Assembly: GCF_001949145.1 (NCBI RefSeq)
Contig: NW_019091416.1
Coordinates: 1,591,132 to 1,655,131, forward strand
DNA length: 64,000 nt
Origin: Acanthaster planci
Taxonomy: Eukaryota; Echinodermata; Asteroidea; Valvatida; Acanthasteridae
Direction: 5' to 3'
Shown: positions 56,548 through 64,000 of the stretch, piece after piece
How positions within the stretch are numbered: the first letter of the stretch is position 1
How the letters are laid out: each line of letters opens with the position of its first letter
Made by a program: the position numbers and the translations under genes
Notes under the pieces: model-generated
The model's input: only the letters and a program-made list of their open reading frames with translations
Database searches by the model: none
Told to the model about the DNA's origin: nothing

Positions 56548-57863
56548 GTTGACATCTGTTGTCCTTCCTTCACGGTACAACAAACATACATCATGTCGTG
56601 GACTCCCATCTTGTGGTTCTGCAGCAATTAATGCTAACCAAGAACCAGACATTAATGTATTTTTCAATTTGGTGTTTCATCATTGTCTCAGCAATTTCTT
56701 ATTAGGTGAGGCTATTGTCAGAACACTAGCAAAATTTACGCCCTGATCATACAAAAATTCATGCTTTGATTTCAAAACACAAATAACTGAAAGCCTACAC
56801 CCAGAACTGTGAGATCCGATGTCCGCTCTGCTCCGACAGTTCTGGGGGTACTGAAATTCCACATTTACATAATATGAATGTTTGTATAAATACAGTACAA
56901 TGCAATTAGGTTTTGGATTTGTCAAGGATTAATTTTGTCTCCTTCATTACTATCAAGGGCAGCCTTTTTATTTTCATAAAGAGTAGATGTAATGATGTCA
57001 CCGACTGTAACTTGGCCCCGATGTGCGTAAAAAAAAGAAAAAAATGACATTTACCCATTGTATTTATTTGTTGTATTGTGTTCAATTGTTTCTATTTGTG
57101 ACTCAATGCGATTGCAGCTAAATACTTGACTACACACTGGGTGCAGTCGATTAGCTTACACGAGAGCGTTCGTTTAGTCATCACGTGATCTTTGTGCCTG
57201 CCTTGGTGTCAGCCACCACTATCCCAGCTGGCGAGCAGTTCTCTGGAGGCTGCCCGAGTGTAATGACCTCATGGATGGACTGTTCGTTTGAGCATGGACA
57301 TGATGGAACAGGCGGGGCCTTGACCTTTTCCCCCAGAATGCCTTGGCGAATACACTGCAGCATTCAATCAGCCTCATTTTGAGGCTTCCCTTGCATGTAA
57401 CACTGGTGTATTCAGGAAAGCTAATCGAACGCACTGTACATAGTCGACTTGACTCACTAAATCATGACTTGACTTTGCTTAAAAAAAAGGGGACTCATCA
57501 CAACTCTGAGTAACAGTTCAAAGAAGTCAAATATTGCAAAGAGAGTATCAAAGCATTTAAAACTGCTTAGGCCCTAGATAGGCCTAATTATGTTTGGCCT
57601 ACATTACTTGGAAAATACAATTTTCAGACCAGTCTCATAACTATCCTTAACAGTCCCAAATCCTCCAATATTAATATGACACCCTAGGGGGTTAGGGTTG
57701 AACATTTAGTAGGCCCCTAGCTGTACTACTATTAATATTAGTACCAACTGTGTCTACGTAGGCCCTAGCCTAGTCTTGTTAGGTTTGTTCACAAGCTTGG
57801 GTGTCAAATGTGACTGTGATGTCCATGTGTTGGGTTGAACTCAATCCTTAGACCTTTTTCACC

Positions 57864-57971
57864 CACGTGACTAAATGTAAACAATACCACCACGTGTGTG
57901 ACGACTTGGCCAAGGTGATCGTATACATGTATATTCCTACGGGCAGCTTCAACCACGTGCAACCGCACGTG
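57864..57971. promoter_or_regulatory. Cluster of four CACGTG E-boxes
   Basis: CACGTG occurs at 57864, 57891, 57954 and 57966. This hexamer is bound by bHLH factors such as USF, MITF, Myc/Max and CLOCK. The cluster lies about 1.7 kb upstream of the predicted KirD TATA box. Function as an enhancer is inference. Confidence 0.4.
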
Positions 57972-59579
57972 CGAATGCTGCATACTTGACTTGTTTATCT
58001 TGAATAAGTAGATTACCATCACAACACTATGCATCTAATACCATCACAACACATCAGAGCTCCAGCACGATCGTGACAACTCGTGTTTTCTTTTGTTTTA
58101 ATTTTAAACTTCATGGTCTACCTTACCAGGATTAGAATCAGCCATCCGCGAGTGACAGGTCACCTGCACCCTGCATGGCTAGTCGCGATCACAGACCTGA
58201 AGCAGAAAATTCAGGTCTATGTCGCAATGCAAGCATCGCACGCGCTTAGTATAAACCAAAGATCGTATAGCTATAGCGCCGCGACACGATCTGTATATAT
58301 AATCTCGACTCAGATACATCGATTTTATTAAATAGGGGTGTTCTTTAATTCACTGGAAGGTGAAGCACGAATGCGCAAATCTTGTATAACGATGACATTG
58401 AGGTGGACGTGGAACTTGCAAGCCCCTAAAATCTACTTCATATCTTGGAATTCTAACCTTTTCCCTTTTCAATTGCTCAAATCTTCAGTCTAATCAAGTG
58501 CCCAAATTTTTGTGGAGAATGATTGTTGGCTATTTAATTCAGAGGGGTTTGAAGAAACGCGGGCTATGTACATGTACTTTCAACCATAGAACAAAGTTAC
58601 CAATTGTTTTCTTCTGAGAGGCCAAACTGACTTTGGAGCTGAATTCATCAGTATTCCTGAGTGCTGACTCAAGTCTCTGACGTAAGCAAGAACAGATCCT
58701 CTGAGAACCAGATTTTTGAAGGGCCAAACTTGTTTGGAAACTTGTTTGGGAGACAAAGTTTTAAACTTTCAATCGTTTATGGCTTTTCTACGGAGGCTTT
58801 TTACGGTGACCGCAAGGGTTCAGTCCCAAGTTTCTCTGTTTCTTCGTTTTCAGTAATCCAGTTTGATCGGAATTCACTCCGATTCAATTCACTTTACTTT
58901 TTAAATTTTTTTTTTACTGTACTGGAAAAAAATAGCTGTAGATTGACCTGGGAAAAAACACAAAGACCAACTTTAGTTTAAAAAATTAACACCATGGCAA
59001 AGATATCAATGACTTCTTTTCAAACCAAACCATATGATGCATGACATTTCATCATTGGAGATAACAGCAAGTTCATGATAGAAAATGAGGCAGGTTGGTT
59101 AGACCTATTTTACAAAACATCCATTAAGGATGCCGAAAAGGTATAAAACAATATATCCCTCATGATATAGACTTGAACATAACTTGATATCTGCAGGAAC
59201 TTCAGTTGGAAAAACTGGCTTGTAACGACAAAAATTACTCTTTTGATATGAGCCCAATGCTCAATCTAAGACAATTTATTTCATTTTAAGCCTGACATTT
59301 GGATGAAGAACTCTGATACCATTTTAAGAAGTGTCATCAGTTCTTTCAAGATCTGGACGGATTTGTTTATTCTTACTTCTGTTGTCCTAAATTTGTTTCA
59401 TCAGCAAGCATGACGGTCCCTCTCAGAAACCTCATCGCGAAAAATTACCCATGAAATAATGGATCAGTCTAAGGTTTCTCACAACATGCACAAAGCGCGC
59501 CACCGGATGTGTGGCACAACAATGGAAAAACACAGGCATACCACGTGTATGACATTTTATTCCACCATGATTCAACCCG
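57972..59579. other. Upstream region of KirD
   Basis: No coding sequence is supported. CpG is raised near 58.05-58.33 kb and again at 59.43-59.74 kb. A CACGTG site lies at 59542, about 40 bases before the TATA box. A perfect 9-bp stem-loop (AGACCTGAA) is at 58193-58218. Confidence 0.4.
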
Positions 59580-59586
59580 TATATAA
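59580..59586 (+). promoter_or_regulatory. TATA box of the predicted KirD promoter
   Basis: TATATAA lies in a locally CpG-rich region and is followed 150 bases later by a consensus GTGAGT donor. The arrangement matches that of KirB. Confidence 0.4.
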
Positions 59587-59610
59587 CGCACAAAACTAGC
59601 GGGCTGAATG

Positions 59611-59735
59611 GATTTGCTATCATGACTGTTGGCGCGGGATCAAAGAATCGGGTTATCCACAGTACGCACTCGCACAATCGCCTCAAAAGCAATCGTTGCT
59701 CGAGAATACCGAGATTTGGAGTCGTTATTTCATCG
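59611..59735 (+). other. Predicted non-coding first exon of KirD
   Basis: The start is set about 30 bases after the TATA box and the end at ATCG|GTGAGT. It is CpG-rich (GGCGCGGG, CACTCGCACAATCG) unlike its surroundings. It would splice to the KirD coding exon near 63303. Confidence 0.35.
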
Positions 59736-62700
59736 GTGAGTATGAGGAATAAGCTCTAGAGTAAACCCATGAAACGATTTGTAGAAATTGTAACATAGAG
59801 TTTGTCATGTTTTGTACTTTCAGAATCGAAATAGGGCCTAAGTTTGAGTAGGCCTATGCTGGCCTGTGACATGTCATGTTGGCTATGTAGTTGAAAAGAA
59901 CGATTTATGAAAATGCCGGGACTACGGCGATCTACCATCACCGACTATTTGATCTGACATTGGTGTTAATGTTTGTGCCAACTGCAGAGTGAAATGAAAT
60001 CAAGGCTTTGTAAAAATAAATGTGTACAGCGTGCAAGTCCCTTTGCGCCGTACCCACTACACCGGCGTGACCGGTAAGGTACTTCCTGATCTGGAAGGCA
60101 GTACCAGTCTACTACTTGTGACCATGCCTAGCTTACACTAGTAGTAGGTAGTACTAGTGTAGGCATAGTCATGATGGTACCCAGTAGGACTTCCCAAATC
60201 TTGACTTTTGATGGGTTGGTAACACATTGGGTTTTTGAATGCAGCCCAGCTGCCAGCAATTACCCTCCATTTCTCATTTAAACTGCACTTTCTCAATCAA
60301 GTCTTCCTCCGAAAACCAAGAATTTATCAAGTTAAAATCACACAACCAGTGATGACCCATGGTGTTTGGACCATGTAACCAACTATTTTTAGCAAAATTC
60401 AGAGATTTTTTGTACCATCCTGCTTTCCATCACAAGATGACATGGTAGACAATATTGGCTCGACCATATTAGTGCCTTACTGTTCAGGAAGTAGACCAAT
60501 TTATTGAATATTTGCACACTGTAATAAAAAAACCTGCTAGATATGGAGTGTCTGTCGACAGTCCTTATCAGCATATGGGCATTGTACTTGTTATACCCCA
60601 ACTGTAGTTTCCCAACTGTAGTGCTGCAGTTGGGCTGCCTAACTATTGTTGACCAATTTCTATAGAAATTTTCTCAACCTTACCCAAGTTTATGCATCTT
60701 ACACTTGACACAATTCATCTGAAATATGGCACTTCATCTATGACATGACAATGTCAACAATATGACTTTGTTACATGCTGCACACATGCACAATGGACCT
60801 CTGTGCTGTAGTTGGGACTGATGTTATAGTTGGGGTGTAGCATACCTGAACGGACTCTGTCATTTGTATTCTGCAATGAGCAGTTGAAAGACCCATTTTC
60901 GATTGATCCATAGCAAGGTACTCACTGCAGAAAAGTTTTATTGCAGTCCTTTGATAAAATTTTATTATCAGCTTGAAAGCCTCGATCACTGGACCATAAA
61001 GTTTTATTGTACAGTACAGAAGTGAGGTTACCAGTTGAATCACCCTCATTGAATGAGGATAGGCAACAGCCTTCCATTTTCATCAGGGGTTTCTTTGGCT
61101 GTGCTTTATATACATGTATTTATCTTCCTTAAATTAAAACCTGATTGGGTGAGTTTAAAAGTTGCATTTGTACGACACTTAATGTAATGTGCCTGTGTAA
61201 ATTACAAGTCACTTCAGAATTTGTGGTTGATGACTTAACGTAAGAAATGTTCACACAAGAAGTTGCTTTGCCATGCTTGTCAGTATTTGATTTCATGCCC
61301 AAATGTGTAAACATTGAAAACATACAGGTATAAGCATAAACCAAACTTACATGTATACTTGAAAAAAGGAGGGTCAAAGGTATAAATAATAACTACAAAT
61401 TATAAATATCTGAAATACCGGTATATCTGAAATTAAATCAGAAGAAAATTCTACATGATGTGCAAAATCTCAGTGGACTATGTAGAAGTGCACAGTAGCC
61501 ATCACTGTTCTCTAGCCACAACTTTTATTCCATCGATAGTAGTTGGCTGGTATCTGATACAAGAGCATACAGTTCATGACACAGAGATGTGTACATAATA
61601 ATCCAAGAATATTCGCACCCTCTCCCAGGGAAGGACAAGCTGTCACAAAACATGTTCATTTCTTTGCTCAGGCAGTTTTGGCGCTCGAATAATTTCCGAT
61701 ACAGCCTGATGTACATGTACACGCAGCTGTACAAGTTAAAGTTTATTGACATCATCGCTGTTGCTCAGTTTGTTATTCAAGAAAACTACACTTTAATAAT
61801 TCTCTGATCTTTAAGCGGCGAGCTTTCCTTCTGCATGAAAATATGCGTATTCCAACTTATAGCCTTTGTGGAACGGCCATGGTAGTAAATTGCAAACATC
61901 TGGAAAATTCTGGACTTTTGACACTTTCAAAAGTAGACTGGTACTGTGAAGATGGGTAGTTGGTGAGGATAAAGGGTCATGCCAAATGTACTTTTCATTT
62001 ACATGTATTTGATTTGCTTTGATTTTTTGGTACCAGGATGTTTAGAAGTTGAATTACATGTATTTATGGAGCTCAAATTTTACCCATTGTGATTGTAGGG
62101 AGTAAAAACATCTCAACTGTCCTTCATGCTGTGTAAACAGTAGCCCACGGTTGTTGGAGCATTAAACCAATATTTTTTCAAGGAATGACCTGTTTGGTAA
62201 CTCTTACCCTGCCCCCCTTTGTCGTTAGTCCTGATTTTATGGGATGTGGGAGAAAATCAATTTTTGGCACAGCACTCCTATTCACTCCTGCGTCACTTCT
62301 TCCTTTCACAGAGTTGAAGCTGTCAACTAGTGTTAATCAGGATGTTAGCAGCGTAGACTGATCAAATAGAATTCTGGTATTGATATTTCTTGTTGTTAAT
62401 CCTTGCTTTTGTGTTAACTGCCAGTTGGTTGATCCTCCTGCTTTTGTATGCCTTCAAAAAGCCCTTTCTTCTTTCCTTCACGTTGCATTATTCATGCCCG
62501 CTTGTGGGATGAGATGAACAAAATCATTCAAAGAGGTGGGATGTCTTTCCTTATTGAGGTTTCTTGAAGATTCTTGGATAGTTTCAAGTGAAGAGCCACT
62601 GGAAATTTCTTTCCCACCAGGAAAAAATTGATTTGTGGCTTTTTATTTCACTTGGTTAAGCTAGGGCCAAGTTGTCAAGTTGCTAAACTGCTAACCTCCA

Positions 62701-63302
62701 GCATAAAGTTGTAGACCTGATGCTTTCGCATGGTTGGAACTATTGATTTTTTCCCTGAATATTTCGAAACAGATTCTTCTCTTTAAGTTAGCACATTCTT
62801 TGCTGTGGCTCACTGCTAACAGGCTTCTGTCAGCTGAAATGAAGGTCTTTGGTTCTAAAATAAAGAAGCACGAACCTTCAATGTTGTATGTGCCATTTTA
62901 GGTGTTAATATTTAGGATTAAACTACTCTCAGAAGAAACATTCAGATGAAATGGAGGTCCACACGTAGGACATTTTTAATGTTTTGAAAATACTTCCTGC
63001 AGATTTTCTTTGTGAACCCATACTTGTTTCATACATGTCCTATTTGCCCTAAGTGTTGGTGAGGCTCTAGTCCAAAAGTGGCCAGCTTGAATCTGTCCGC
63101 TGCCTACCCTTTTTATCTTTAACAACCCTTTTTAATCCTGTCCTTTCAACAGAATCAACAAGAGGATTTGCTGCAGTTTTCACCCAATGACAGTGTGTGT
63201 CCCTGTTAAAGTGGACTGCTGAGTTAGCGGTGATAACCCAAACCTTTGTATTTATTGAGCTGCATTGCTGACCTGACCTTTTGGGACATGAGTGTGGGTT
63301 GC
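59736..63302 (+). other. Predicted 5'UTR intron of KirD
   Basis: GTGAGT donor. The acceptor is less clear: GTGGGTTGCAGCAG ends near 63302-63305. It contains the inverted-repeat element at 60594-60839 and a hairpin built on TACACTAGTA at about 60125-60172. An alternative donor CCG|GTAAGG lies at about 60073. Confidence 0.3.
60594..60839. mobile_element. Miniature inverted-repeat element, TA-flanked (246 bp)
   Basis: Left end TACCCCAACTGTAGT then TTCCCAACTGTAGTGC. The right end carries the inverse words GCTGTAGTTGGGA and TATAGTTGGGGTGTA. TA at both edges fits a mariner-like TA target, but the superfamily is inferred. Confidence 0.5.
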
Positions 63303-63324
63303 AGCAGCATAGAAAGTCTGGAAG

Positions 63325-64000
63325 ATGCAGCCGAGTAACGAAGAGCGCCTGAATATGCTCGAGGACAAAAATGACACAATGGAAGAGCGGCGGGGCAGCA
63401 ACGTCAGTGACTCGTCGGAGAGTGCTTACAGCAGCAATGGCATCTCCCCCAACCTGCCCAACCACCACGAGCGGAAGGAGTCGGTGCGGTCCTACCGGCT
63501 GCGCCGTAAGCTGCGGCACCGCAAGCAGATGCAGCGACTGGTCAGCAAGGATGGCGTCTGCAACGTGGCCCACAAGCGTGTCAAGAACTTGGGCAAGCGC
63601 CTCATCGCTGACATCTTCACCACGTTGATTGACCTGCGGTGGCGCTACAACCTGAGCGTCTTCACGCTGGCATACGTCCTCAGCTGGTTCCTCTTTGGCA
63701 TAGTGTGGGTGATCATTGCTGTGGCTCACGGGGACATGTACTATCAGAGTCGTAACATCACGGATCCAGCTTGGCAACCATGTGTAGACAATGTTGATTC
63801 TTTCACTTCGTCCTTTCTGTTCTCGGTGGAAACACAAACAACTATTGGGTATGGTGTAAGGAGTGTGACCGAAGCCTGCCCTCATGCTATTCTCGTTGTC
63901 GTCATTCAGTCCGTAGTAAGTTGCTTGATAGACGCTGTGATGATTGGTTGTATATTTGCCAAGATAGCTCGCCCAAAGAAGCGAGCAGCGACACTCAAAT
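63325..64000 (+). CDS. KirD: inward-rectifier K+ channel, N-terminal half (cut by window edge)
   Basis: Open from ATG 63325 to the last base (225 codons plus one base); the C-terminal cytoplasmic domain lies beyond the window. An in-frame TAG at 63310-63312 fixes the start. The N-terminus is acidic/Ser-rich without the CxxC module of KirB and KirC. RLVSKDGVCN (71-80) and the slide helix DIFTTLIDLRWR (96-107) are family hallmarks. TM1 is about 109-131, filter TTIGYGVR 172-179, TM2 about 187-212 with rectification residue D203, and the PIP2 stretch starts ARPKKRAATLK. C153 and C185 are the conserved extracellular pair, and the turret has an N-glycosylation sequon at N144. Val after GYG, where Phe or Tyr is usual, is slightly odd. 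The sequence is closer to KirB/KirC than to KirA around TM2. A long antisense frame here is a shadow. Confidence 0.93.
   Translation, partial: MQPSNEERLNMLEDKNDTMEERRGSNVSDSSESAYSSNGISPNLPNHHERKESVRSYRLRRKLRHRKQMQRLVSKDGVCNVAHKRVKNLGKRLIADIFTTLIDLRWRYNLSVFTLAYVLSWFLFGIVWVIIAVAHGDMYYQSRNITDPAWQPCVDNVDSFTSSFLFSVETQTTIGYGVRSVTEACPHAILVVVIQSVVSCLIDAVMIGCIFAKIARPKKRAATLK

Larger units (their letters stand above)
54945..57863. other. Spacer with several foldback elements
   Basis: No gene is supported. It contains the inverted-repeat elements at 55160, 56097, 56417 and a possible one at 57140-57435. The 181-codon minus frame at 55402-55947 has no recognisable domain. Confidence 0.45.

Noticed and set aside
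63067-63885. 272-codon open frame on the minus strand
   Set aside because: It is antisense to the KirD coding exon, whose protein is unmistakable; the minus peptide has no family features.
1-64000. CRISPR arrays, bacterial operons or insertion sequences
   Set aside because: No regularly spaced repeats with unique spacers and no prokaryotic gene layout; the window is a eukaryotic genome.

Overview
The window is a stretch of animal genome, not bacterial DNA. It is AT-rich, has GT-AG introns, very long non-coding stretches, many short inverted-repeat transposon remnants, a LINE relic, a SINE-like repeat and a 425-base assembly gap. The self-complementary octamer TACATGTA is very frequent, and together with the repeat styles this suggests a marine invertebrate deuterostome. 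An echinoderm such as a sea star is my best guess, but it rests on resemblance only and no search was run.

Layout. At 1-2165 lies the 3' part of a + strand gene: a Ser/Thr-rich, mucin-like exon ending in a furin-type basic site, spliced to an exon with a DxDNDGxxD (FG-GAP/VCBS-like) loop. From about 2.2 to 19.9 kb I find no certain gene. This part holds foldback elements, a group of TTAA-starting terminal sequences around the gap at 7736-8160, a SINE-like repeat, and two weak candidate exons on the minus strand near 12.5-12.9 kb.

The rest is a head-to-tail cluster of four inward-rectifier potassium channel genes (Kir/KCNJ family), all on the + strand and each with its visible coding region in one exon: KirA 20065-21336, KirB 33373-34914, KirC 41658-43184, and KirD from 63325 off the right edge. 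KirB and KirC are recent-looking paralogues: my hand count over the first 420 residues gives about 73% identity with no gaps. Both begin with a CxxC-x16-CxxC module that I do not know from Kir channels; KirA and KirD lack it. KirA has a GFG selectivity filter instead of GYG. KirA, KirB and KirC all end in a class I PDZ ligand (ESRI, ESNI, ESDV). TATA boxes followed by GTGAGT donors suggest non-coding first exons for KirB (about 32.31-32.45 kb) and KirD (about 59.61-59.74 kb), matching the usual KCNJ layout of a 5'UTR intron plus an intronless coding region.

Such channels form tetramers in the plasma membrane and set resting potential. Paralogues often co-assemble, so the cluster may supply subunits with different rectification and anchoring. 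The spaces between genes are filled with miniature inverted-repeat elements. The largest is a 537-bp near-palindrome just upstream of KirC.
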